A stretch of 64,000 nt of DNA from Hofstenia miamia (Eukaryota > Xenacoelomorpha > Acoela > Hofsteniidae): NCBI GenBank assembly GCA_900660155.1, contig CABFPE010000303.1:279706-343705 (forward strand), written 5' to 3'. A program made the position numbers and the translations under genes. The notes under the pieces were generated by a model, which did not search any database, had not been told where the DNA came from, and saw only the letters and a list, made by a program, of their open reading frames with translations. Positions 1 to 12,200 of this stretch are shown one piece after another (position 1 is the first letter of the stretch; each line of letters opens with the position of its first letter).

Positions 1-1616
1 AAAATTTAAGGCATTGTATCACAAATAGAGTGTGGCACAGCAGGAGTGTTGTGCCCTATTCTCCATTACATTGGAACATCTGGCCTTTATAAGTTGTTTT
101 ATTAGACAATTTAGAAAATTTGGTAATGAACTTAGCCAGTACTTTTTCATAAACTGGAATGCAATCACTGGGTGGTTTAATTTACCACCATTGGTGTCAT
201 AGTCATTTTGGCAAAAAGCAGCAGTGCACTTTTGAGCAGCGTGTGAAAAACTTGGTAAATATTAAGTTGATTCTTAACAAAGGTTAATAACATGAATATT
301 CTAGCATAGGATGCTTAACTTCTCTCTCCTAATTTTTTCCAAAAGTTTTTTAGTGTGATTTATTTGCCACTTTTGCTTGTGTTTTTAATTCACAAATGTT
401 TTAGTTGAACTTGAATTGTCCTTAGATATTCACTGATTATATTTTAACATATATTATGTGTGCCTTGTACCTTCTACTAGGATAGGAGTAGCTATATTTT
501 GTACCTGATGATACATTAACAGTTTGGCACAAGTGAATTTTGCAATTACAATTAAATTGTACAATAATAAATTAAATTTGGGGATGATGTTACATTATAA
601 TATTCAAAGCTGCCTACCAAAGCTACAATAGCTTCCTTGTGCAGAATTAAGAGTACAAGATGTTTATGATATTAGTTACCCAATTTGATTAACAGAGCTA
701 GCATCTGTAGTTAAAACTAATAGTAATTTATAATCTTGTAGATGTCTATTCAAACTTCTGAGACTTTGCCAAATGCATTCTATAAAATCTCAAATAAAAG
801 AAGCAAAGTTTGGGATATATTCTCTTTAAAAGTTGATCTTAACAATAAGTTGCTGAAGTTATTAAACAATTTCAGTTGCTGACAAACTGATAAAAGATTC
901 AATTGTTTCTGTTAGACTGCATCCCAGTGGCATCAAATGGTGTCCAATGTAATCACAACTATGCTTTGCTTGAAGTTCTAAACCAGCAGAATACATGCAT
1001 TAAAATAAATCCTGTAATTTCAAAAAGTGAGAATCAAATTCCTTAAAGTCAATGATAATGTCATCTATATGTGGTTACTTTAGATGCTTCATCACCAAAA
1101 TCTTTCATTAATGTTATAATTAACCACTGAGAAATGCCAGTTGCTTTGCAAGGTCTGAAGAGCATGACATCAAATTGCCAAAATCAATTAAAGCCTTGCT
1201 GTTTCTGAAAGTGGATTTGCCAGAAACTACTTAGAAAATCAAATTATGAATAATATTTATTTATTTCCTTGTAAGTAGTCTAAATTGTCATGAATAAATG
1301 GAAACCGAAATGCGTTCTCAATTGTTTTTTTATTACACTTCCTGGAATCAACCACCAGTCTAATACTGTTTTATCCAATGTTTCCAAATAAGAAAAACAA
1401 TATTAATTATCACATTTAAGTTCTTCGTGTTTGGCACTCATATGAAGGAAGATGTAATTCACAGCATTTCAAAATTTCGCTATATGAACCATATGATAGA
1501 TTGATTTTTGGTGTTGGACATTCAAGCTTTTGACACGTTTACATGGGACAGCAATTTTAATTTATACCACTGATTTATCCTTATGGTTTGAATTTATTAT
1601 AAATATATCGAAAGAA
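1..1616. other. 5' flank of ARFGEF3, no gene seen
   Basis: AT-rich sequence upstream of the ARFGEF3 start. I see no open frame with recognisable protein similarity, no repeat with clear ends and no convincing TATA box or CpG cluster. It should hold the promoter and 5' UTR of ARFGEF3, possibly with upstream non-coding exons, but the sequence alone does not show where transcription starts. Confidence 0.5.
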
Positions 1617-1631
1617 ATGATATCAATATGA
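1617..1631 (+). promoter_or_regulatory. Four-codon uORF overlapping the ARFGEF3 start codon
   Basis: An ATG at 1617 opens a four-codon reading frame (MISI) in another frame from the main gene. Its TGA stop at 1629-1631 overlaps the main ATG at 1628-1630 in an ATGA arrangement. If it lies in the mature 5' UTR, ribosomes would either skip it or terminate and reinitiate on the main start. Whether the transcript includes it is unknown. The main frame has an in-frame stop at 1589-1591 and no other in-frame ATG after that, so 1628 is the first possible start. Confidence 0.4.
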
Positions 1632-2812
1632 AGACAGAGGCTTCATCTGGTTTAGAAAGTTCTTTAAGTCTCCTTTCAAAAGATCCTGCATGTTCGAAAT
1701 TAAAGCATATAAAGGATTCATGCGAAACTGCAATTGGTAATTAGTATGTTATGTTATTATATTGTAATATGTTTGTTGTGATTTAGGTTTGATAATTTCA
1801 ACAAGTTTGTTTTATATTCATATTTAACTTTTTCTATGTCACGGTATCTCGGTTCTCGCACAATCTTTTCTATCATTACCCTTTGAACTATAATTCATGA
1901 AATATTAAGAAATTTTTGTTTTCACATCTACATTTTTATTCGTTTTGATAACAAAAAGAAATTTGTGTACATTGGATACAGCATTTCAGTACAATATATT
2001 CTTGAATATGATAAAATTAAGCAATCGAAGCTTATGATGGTTGTAATAGAGGCTATGTAGCTATTACCATGTATTTTATCTGAGTACTGTTCAGATTTTA
2101 GTTCTGACTATAAACAGGATTTTGCATGTCACCGGTAATCTAATGCCTAAGACATTATGTATTTCACACTAAGAAATCAATTCTAATGAAAATTTTTACC
2201 ATATGCACACTTTCTGAACAATCTAATGAAATTCTTTTGTCATTGTATGATGAGTTACTAATCGTTCATAGTGAAGTAATAATAATAGAGAATTTTTTTG
2301 CAAAACGTTTACTGATGAAACCAATATATTAGAACCATATAATATTTATTGAAGTGTAGTTGCTAAAAATATTTCTCCACTTGTCTTGCACCAACTAACT
2401 ATTACTATTCTCATTCAATCTTGACTTTTTGAATTTTCTGGATTTACAGAACTTTTGCCCTTATCACCTGAAGTGTGATCTATGTTAGTAAGTTGATAAT
2501 ACCATGTGGGAACTATGAAATCCTCGTATGTAGTCATTTATACTCAATTTAAATTGTCATAAGCGAATTTCTCAAGGAGTTATTTCTCCACGTATTCTAG
2601 TAAATATGAATGAGAAGCAATTATTCGTTTTTCATTGACATGCCCAGAAAATGCCATTTATATGGAATAGTCTTTGTACTTAAAGGTAAAGGTGATTGTT
2701 TTGAAAAAATTTCGATCAATGTTCGGCACTAACAATCACACCTTGTCGCACAGTTTAACTGTTAAAACAAATTTAGCCCGTGTAACGAGACTTTCGCGAA
2801 TGACTGTTTTTA

Positions 2813-2860
<48 letters not shown>

Positions 2861-3080
2861 GGACATTACTTTTTTCTAACCCCATTTCTCTGTATCATGA
2901 ATGGATGAACATTTCACCACAATTAGAAAAAATTCGAGTTATTTTGATTTTATCTAAAAAAGGACAATTTTAGAAATATAAGTATGGGGTGACATTTTTT
3001 TAATAATAAAAAATAAATAATAAAATAATATATTGTAGCCAAAACCTCATTGATCTGCAGTAAATGAAATTTCTATTTCG

Positions 3081-3119
<39 letters not shown>

Positions 3120-6100
3120 TGCGCATTCGGTTACACTCTCCTGGACNTTTCCTGCATATATTTACGTATAATAAGGGAATTTCAATCACATGGACTGTAC
3201 ATGGAGCAACGCAACCATTATTGTAAACAACGCTAATGAAATATTGTTTTACCTAAGTTGTAAAACTCACCTGCATCTTTATTGTGTTTAATTCGGAATA
3301 ACGTCGGATATCAGTGTGGACCAATATTATTATTTTTCTGAAAAGTTGAATTTTTTGTTTGTTTTATTCAACATTTGCTGTCAATTTTATTTTGTTCAAA
3401 ATTTTTATTTGAGATTCGTTGTCATAAATTAACTTTCCCCTCATCACTTTGCCGTAATAATCTAAAATAGGATTGTCACCATTAAGATTACATAACAGAA
3501 CATTTTACTTTACAATTGACACAAAAATAGCTTTACTGATGTCTTAGCTGGATGTTCTCTAGGACAATTTATATTTTGATTTTTCATTCATTAATGTAGA
3601 TATTTTCAACTTTATAGTTCAAGATTTTAGATTCAAACTTGTTAGATATCGTTTTAATGGTTTAATGATCCCTCGAAATACAACTTCAATTTTTAGTTTT
3701 AACTTGATTTGAGGGTTTTTGCGATTTCATTTAATTGCACAGATTATCTATGTTTTCGAATCATTTTTAAGTATTCAAATGCCAGATGTTCGCTATAGTC
3801 CAGCACTTTTGTGGGAAGATTGCATTTTGAACCACTTGTTTTATGCGGAGTCGCTGACCTACACACTCGGTCAAATTGTAGACAAAAGTTTTAACCATGG
3901 AAACTAATAATTTCAAACCTATTTTACCTGGGCTTTTTCGTAGCAGTTATTCCTAAGGCGGTCGATTTGGCTCCCCTATGATCTCGGAAACAGCACATCC
4001 GATCTACACCAAATTTGGTGTGGAGATTCTTTGACATCTGAGCTATATCTTGGCAAAACCATTTTGTGATACGATAATTAATATGCAAATTATAAGCATA
4101 TCAATTTGGTTTTATATCAAATTTTCTAAATTTCTCATTTTGACAAAAAAATGTTAGAAATATTACTAAATAGGAATTAAGAGAAAAGCATATAATGCAA
4201 ATAAAACATAGAAAACATTTATTTATGATTATTTTGCATTGAAAATTATGCATTTGGTTTCAACTTATAGCCTTTACATACAAAATTGTTATTTTTGAAA
4301 CTCTCAAAAATAGTTCGTTTTTCATTGAATTTTTTTAAAAATCGCTATTACTTAGTAACACTTGAACCCATCTGCATAATTTTTCGTCAAAAGTTTCAAA
4401 ACAAGTTAAGAAAAATCATGGAATGATAGTTTATTTAAAAAAACGGTCTAGAAATATGGAATGGGGTCAAAATTTGAAAGTATTTTATCAGTATTTTACC
4501 AGTTAAAATTTTGTCAAAATGTGGTATGAAATCAAATATATATTAACTGTATTTTAAAAAAAATGTTTGTTACAATTTTATTGTCACATTCTACTCACAA
4601 ATGTTACATCAAATCTACTTTGTACGTATGTTTCGCATTTTTTATGTTTATTATTTTGTTATTTGTGAATGTTCTTGTTTACTTGAGTTTTTGTATATTA
4701 TTGACTTTTTGTTTTGGTTTTAAATTTTTTATTCATAGTCAACAATTGTGCGAATAGTTGTCTTTTTAAGATTATAAAAATTGCATTTCTCCTAGAGAAA
4801 CGTTTATTTGTTCAAAAACCACTCTAGATATGAATTATAGTAGGTTTGTAAGTTTGTTTGTTATCCCCATTAATTTTAGATATTTTGGAAGATGTGTCAA
4901 AGATTCGCTCAATGCCTGTATTCAGACTACGGTAAATCTTCCCATTGATGTTTATTTACAAAAGTTCTCTTATAAGTTAATAAGAGTTCAATGATTAGTA
5001 TGCTGATCACTAATTATGTTAACAATTTAGAGCAATGTGTTTATCACCCTTTGAAATGGTTCTTGAAGCTAAACATTCAAAGTTGTATGGTTATGTGCTC
5101 GATGGAATTTCTGTAAAGTTTTAATTAATATTTATTAAATATATTTCCATTTTTAGAGTATGATTCAAGATCCTCGATTCATTAGTGATGAATTGGAAAA
5201 GGATGAGGATTGTCAGTTTACTAATCAAATAATTTCTCTTTTACAAACCAATTGTAGCCTCCCAGATGACGTTCTCTTAGGATTAATGAAGGTTTGTATA
5301 TTTATATGATAGTAAATTCTATATAGTAATAAATTATCTTTTCAACTGATTTTAACCACGTTTTTATTAAGATATTAAAAGATATCGATTCTACATATAT
5401 ATATAATTAGACATATGTTCATTATTTGAATATATTACTCTAAAAGTTTTGCTATTTGCATCCAACATTTTTACTATTCATTTCTAAATGGTCTGGTTTT
5501 AGCTGCGTAATTATTAATTTTAAATTCTCATGCGTAAAACTCTTCGTTGACTGCATATGCCCATATCTTGAGAGTTGCAGAGAATTGCAAATGCAAACTT
5601 TCAGTTTAGTTTTTCATACAACGAGTGTGCGTTCAGCTTTTCGGAAGTGTGAATTTTTCTAAAAGATACTCCATCAATACATTTTCGAACTTTAATTTTA
5701 CTTTATGATAGAATTTTTTATGAGTCGTCATTTCATTTTTTAGTAAATGTATAGAGTTTGCCAGTTTCCGAATCCGTACTAAGGAGGTAAAATGCTTCTG
5801 GCTTTTGGAATTAAAAATGTAATTCATGAATTTGGTTGGTCATTAAAAAAATAAACGATATGAAATGTTTGTCTTATAACATTTACTTTACAACATTTTT
5901 TAGTTTCTTTTGGCATTTTTTAACTCCAAAGTATTTTCCGTTAACTCGTTTAGTCTTAAAGGTATAATGGAGGTAAGTTCTTCTAAGTATATTTAGGTTA
6001 ATTCTGTTTTAGATATGTTTGAACGCTCAACGCACTTCTCTTCAATCTGAGACAAGGGTAGCTATTCGAGGAACTCTTCTACAAATTTATAGTTCTGTCT

Positions 6101-6120
6101 GTGCTTCATTAATCGATAAG
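1628..6120 (+). CDS. ARFGEF3: ARFGEF3 exons 1-6: N-terminal DCB-type region (residues 1-185)
   Basis: Six short exons encode the start of the protein. The first 30 residues end in LKHIKDSCETAI, matching the human KYKAIKESCTWALE block that begins the dimerisation/cyclophilin-binding (DCB) region of large Arf exchange factors. Exon 3 holds AMCLSPFEMVLEAKHSKL, exon 4 a helix ending DDVLLGLMK, and exon 6 RVAIRGTLLQIYSSV (human NTAVRATLSQMLSDL). Intron 1 is 3.1 kb; introns 2-3 and 5 are 99, 44 and 40 nt. The donor after exon 3 is GTAAAG. Residues are helical and repeat-like, as expected for an armadillo-type DCB fold. Confidence 0.9.
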
Positions 6121-9100
6121 GTTTGATGAAATATGATTTTTTTTCTATTTTGTTGTTTTTATCTAAATACGTGTTTGTAGCATCATTCATTAAATGAGAA
6201 TAGTTTTGATAACATCAATACATAGAAGCCTTTTGTTATACTTGAACATTGATTGAATTTCAACACAATCGCGATAAAATTGAAATTTTACGTACTGCTG
6301 TATTATTATTAAAATTTTTATTCTATTTTTCACTCAGGCTTGCAGATAACTCAGGATTAAATATTATTTTAATATAATTGGCACTAACTAATCAAAGACT
6401 ACATTTAACTTTACTTTCTGTATCTTATTGATGATGAATTTCCAGAATTGCTTACAAAATCTGATATCATTCTTTTCTGCAATATCAATTACAGCTTTCC
6501 GCCGCCGCCTTCTACTCTGGCATTGAAACTCTGATGAACTATTTCAACTTAAACGAACTAACAATATATGAAAAAACACTCGTTCATTGTTATTTACTGC
6601 AATAATATATCTATATCATTTAAGGAATTTTTCATCTGAATAGCATAAGTAGTTTACTACTGCCTTTTCCTTGCCACATTTAAGCTATTGCTCATTTATA
6701 TTACTCCAATCTTCCTGCCAAAGACGTCATATTTTATAAAAACTATCAGCTAGGCTTTAAAAAATTTAATTTGTCAAAAAAGCATGATAGTTCATCAGAG
6801 TATATATATATTGGCACTCTTTCACCAAGTGCAAGTATCTTATTTAGATATAAAGGAAAATGTCCATAACTAATATTTCTTGTTATTTGAAAATGAGCAT
6901 TTGTTCACACAAATTTATATTAATTGCAAAATCTTTCAAAACATTTCTTCATTTCGCAATCGATCTATGGGATTCATAATTTCAATCAGAAATTAATTAT
7001 AAAATAATTAAAACTTTTTCAAAAAAGCAATGAATTCTAGTAGTAACGCTTTTCATCAATTCCAAAATCGCATTTAACGCACACATCACAATCACACAAA
7101 CACTTAGATTCATTATATTATTTCGATAATTTATCATTGTAGTTTTATATTTTTATGCAACAAATTGCTTTGACTCTTATTGTTCAATGCTAAATAATAT
7201 CACAAGCTGTGCTGAATCCCCATTTTAATCAAGAAATTCGGTTACAGTTACCAGGCTTTTATCAGATCTTCGTGAATAAAAGGGAATTCCGTTCCACGAT
7301 ATCTGAGTTATGATATATATTACGTTAAGCTGTTATAAAAAGTAATATAAAATTATTGGCATTTCCATATTTCATTGCATTTTATGAATTACAATAGATT
7401 TATGGGATTGCCTTGATTTTTTTACAGAAAATATGACTATGCAAAACAATTTTTAAAATTAAAATTTTTGGAGCCTATCAATAACACTGGGAGTTGGACA
7501 ATTTTAGATTTTGAATTTAGTTTACAACAGTTTTTATTAATGAAGTAGTTTTCAATTGTCTTTATTGTCGTATATTTAAAATATATAATAAATTAATGAA
7601 TATGTAATGCAATTTACTCATCTCTAAATTGCAAACAAATTTTCTTTTAATGTTGCATAAATTACGATTGCTCATATTTTTAGTCTAGCACAGTCGAAAT
7701 GGGCCATAAATTTTAAGGCCGCTGCCGGTAAATTATAATTGCATCAAATATTTAATCTATGCAAGCATATTGGTTGCAGGCCGGTAAATTTACGGTTTCG
7801 GCCCAACCGGTAGCTGGTTACACCTCTGTTTGTTAAACTTTTTCATATTAAATTTGTTAACATTTGAATCATTTGAATTTTGTGTTCCTAATTTGTATAT
7901 GCAACTTCTGTTGCTGGCCCAGTCAAATATAATCACAGTGATAGTACTTTTATCAGAATATTCACTGTTTAGATTGTATTTCATGAGAAGTTTAAAAAAA
8001 TTTCATAAATTTTTATATGATTTTAAAGTTCGCCTATATAGAATAACATCAAATTATGTTTCGATTGTTGAATAGTGGGAGGATACATTTTGCAAAATGC
8101 GAGTGTCAAATTGGCTGGCCAACATTGTTCAGAATGTTTCTGTTTTTAGTGAACGATTTGGAAATGCTTCAGTCTCAGTGCCATTTGTCAACCAGCAGTG
8201 GCTCGCTGAGATTGACACATTCATTAATTTATCTATAAACAACGGTAGAACTAATATTGCGCAACTAGCTGAGAAATTGTTTATGTGTAGTAAAATCTCT
8301 CTTTAACTGTTCTAGAAAATTGAATTAGGATTCCCAATTTTTCTATTTTATTCTAAGCTTTCTTTATTTGCTATCTAAGCAGTGACATTAAATTGGAAGC
8401 ATTGAGTTCTTCAAAGAATTGTATTTCACATCACAACTAATTAGAACTGTGAAATTAAGTATTATTTGACGTAATTTTTTCGTTTTCTGAAGCTCAATTA
8501 TTTCCTAAAATTTAATAAAACCAACACATGATACAATTTGTAGAAGTTTCCTATCGAAAATTACCAAATGTTCCTTCCTGAGAATCCACTTTGTTAAATA
8601 ACTGTAATATCGCAAACTATATGCATTGCAACATTCAAAGACGAAGCAGTTATTCTTGTTAAATATTTTTTGCTAATTGAAACTTTGAAGAACCTGTGGT
8701 AATAGTCCTTAAAAAAGAAACGGTTTCGAAGAGGTTCCTGTTTTCAGAGATTTCCAACTTGATTCGTGATTTCAATGAAATGAGGGATTTCCTAGAGATA
8801 CAATAGAGTCTTTCTTCAAATGGGATAAGTCCCAATGTATTTATATAAATTTAATCAACTATTAAATTAACGAAATTTTGATTATCAAATTCTAAAAAGT
8901 CTGAAACGATACTTTTACATCCCTCTATTGATTCAATGTTTTGAAACAGAGGAATATGTTTTTTAATTGTCTCAGTCGAAGAGAATTTTTTTTAATAGAT
9001 TTTGATAATTGAGAATTTGGGTTGTTTAAATGATTATGACAAGCCACTGCGGTCTTTATACTAGGAGTTGAATTAAGAAAACAAGGTCACAGAGTATTGA

Positions 9101-9415
9101 CTCATTTTGCCAAATATTTGTATATCAAAAATAATATGCCTCTTCATCATAGCAATTTATACTAATCAAAATAATTCATTAACTACATTACTAACATTAA
9201 TAATTCAATAAATTCATTAACTATGTGGAGGTGCTATCTTGAGAGAGCTTACTATATAATTGGGATGTCAACATCATTGACGTTCAGAGGGCGATAGGGG
9301 CTGCAAAGAGAAATGTATCTATACAAAAAATAATTCATATTTGACTGTTATTGACCAGTTTCAGCAACATTTTCCAAATTTCCTTTGTTTGAAAATTTGT
9401 GACAAGAAGTCCATC

Positions 9416-9454
<39 letters not shown>

Positions 9455-11672
9455 GGATGTCTGTGCTGCCTGGAAATCTAAAACTGTCTTGAACTGTCTG
9501 GAAATTTTAAGTTACTACCTTGAACTGCCTTTAGTGCTTGGAAATTTTATTGCAGCCAGTTTATTTTCTCGTCTAAATGTGTCCCTTCTTGAGGTTGTTT
9601 TGACGTTATGTGTATGTCACTGTTAATTTCATACATATTTAAATGTGACTGGATCAGATATTGTCAGTGATTGGGATTGAAATGTCAACTCGGAACAATT
9701 CCCTCTTAGCGCATTTTTCTTATGACGAAATTTATTTTTCAATTAGTCTGATGTATTTATGCTTGGCAAATGTTTTATTCCGTATTTTTGCATGTGCATC
9801 AACAAAGCTTTAACATTTTATTTACCATTAAGGTTTTTTATGAATAATTGCGTACAAAACGCATGACATGTAGATAGACATTACATGTGGTGTACTATTT
9901 AGCACGTTTATCAATTTCAAATGGTGACCAAATGCTGCTAATGCAAGTCTTATTGTAAATATGTTGTAATAATGTACCTAAAATCAAATAAATCAGAATT
10001 ATTACTGGACGTTAGTATTGTTCCTGACAAATATTTAAAATTGTAGTAATCGCTCCATTGTCTAGCAATCTTGTTAAGCACATTTTGTTATAACAAGCTA
10101 TATCATTACTTCCACCCAGCTTTTTTCCTCACGTTTGCAACTGTTCGGCATTAGTCTTTTCCTATTCTGTCATTTGCACCATACCCAATGCAGGTACATT
10201 TTTTTAAAGTAATCTCATCAAAAGCATGGAGATTTAAAAATAATTTGAATTTGAAAGATTATCAGCATAACAAAGAAATTCATCTGTACGTATGCACCAT
10301 TCAGTATGATATTTCCAAACATCAATCTCTTCAATATATCGAGCAATTTTTTTAAAATATTTTGCCGCTTTCTAGCTGAATTGGAAATAGTGTTTCGGTT
10401 AAAAAATAGTTTTTCGGTACTACAATACTTAGCCATCGCCTACTAAATATTTAGTTGCTGCAAAAAAATCATACTCGCACTTTTCAAATTAGTTACTCAA
10501 CCCTCGTCCACCTTGCTTACATCTGTTTGATATACTAATGTTTTACTCGTGCGTGGAATTTCATTCAATGGGGTTATTTACGTTACTTTCTGTCTGAAAC
10601 TGGCTGGAAATTTAAAATTGCACATGTGCGAATACCATATTACTGCCTGAAAATTGCTCTCATTTCGGCATGAAAATGCCTTGAATCGCCTGAAAAATGG
10701 TAAGTTGAAATGCGCGGACATCCTGAATATATGTATATATATATTTTTTTTTTCATTGAAAACAGTTTATTTTTTCTAACTACAATAAAATTAATTTTAA
10801 TCAAAAAAATTGTTTTCACAAAATAAGTCAGTTGTACATTTTGTGAATATATGTGTCAGTTGTAAATAGCGAATTTATATGAAGTCACCTGTACAGTATA
10901 TATACATTACTATATGTTCTCCAATTATATAGTATTAATTTATAGTATTACATTACTTAATGTTGTGTAACTAATAATGTCAAGCTACGATTGGAATTCT
11001 TCCTAAATTTAGAATGTTTGCAAAGTTTAGCCTCTCTCTAATAAGCACGCGTGATAGTAAGCATACTACTTTATAATTAGTTTACTCAATGGTTGAATTA
11101 CAAAAGTTTGTGAATATCTTAAATTGTATCAAGATGAATATGAAAAATGAACCAATATACTTATTTTCGTCAGCAAAACATGACATTGAACCATTTTGTG
11201 CATACACCAGCGCCTTCTATAGTAATTACTGGAAGAGGCATTGGATGCGCTCTTTAAGGTATTCCTGAGTCAAATAAAGCTTTTCAATCTACTAAGGTTT
11301 GAAAAGTCGAGCTCATCTGTCGCAAACAGGCCATTAATTTATAATAGCTCAAAAAGAGTTTGTTTTTGATATGAATAACAAGCAACCTATATGCAGTAAG
11401 TGAAAATGTTTTATCAGCATTGGAAGGTATTTTGTTAAAATTCTTTATTTCACTAAATTTCATTTTTTGTTGCAATATATTCGTGAAAAACACTGCCATT
11501 CCTCATTAATATTATAGTATTCTTAGTATGTTATAGTAAACTTCATTTTAATTTTTTCAAAAATATAAGAAAAAATATAGGTACAACTGACGGGTTTGTA
11601 CATCTGACTAATACATTCTGAATATCAATGTAACATTGTACATGTGACTGCTTATATTTGTACAGGTGACTG

Positions 11673-11716
<44 letters not shown>

Positions 11717-12164
11717 TAATATGTCGCTATGTACCTACAAATTTCAAAAAAAGTTTACAGAGCGACCTATCAGGGCGTGCGTAGCGACATATGAAAAAAA
11801 TGAGTAGAAACTTCAGAAAAAATTGCTGCATAACATTGTTTGGTTGTGAATTTATTAAAATTCGAACTATGTTTGTGCAATACACCCTAAGTTAGCCAAT
11901 TTCCAGCTGAATTATTCACTACATTGTTGAATAATTATAGAGCTATACTTAGGCTGCCATTGTCAATAAAATTTGAGTTTGTTCCAAAACAGAGTTTCAA
12001 ATAGTAGTCTGTACATCCATTGAGATCACTGTGGGCGTGATTATCATATTATTGCATTTTTTAACAACAAAAAATCTTGCTGGTACATAGCGACATATAT
12101 AAATTTTGCGATGCGTACATAGTGACACATATAATTTGTTAAGCGTACATAACGACATAGTATA

Positions 12165-12200
<36 letters not shown>

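Larger units (their letters stand above)
1737..4879 (+). other. ARFGEF3 intron 1, no gene seen
   Basis: AT-rich intron with two (TA)n tracts (2816-2857 and 3083-3112). Around 3940-4060 there is a less AT-rich non-coding patch containing a 16-bp perfect palindrome at 4006-4021 (ACACCAAATTTGGTGT), which may be part of an old repeat. The open frames at 2674-2973, 3719-3907 and 4563-4757 have low-complexity, AT-driven composition and I do not consider them genes. Confidence 0.5.

Noticed and set aside
2674-2973. 99-codon open frame in intron 1
   Set aside because: Its middle is a translated TA microsatellite and the rest has no similarity.
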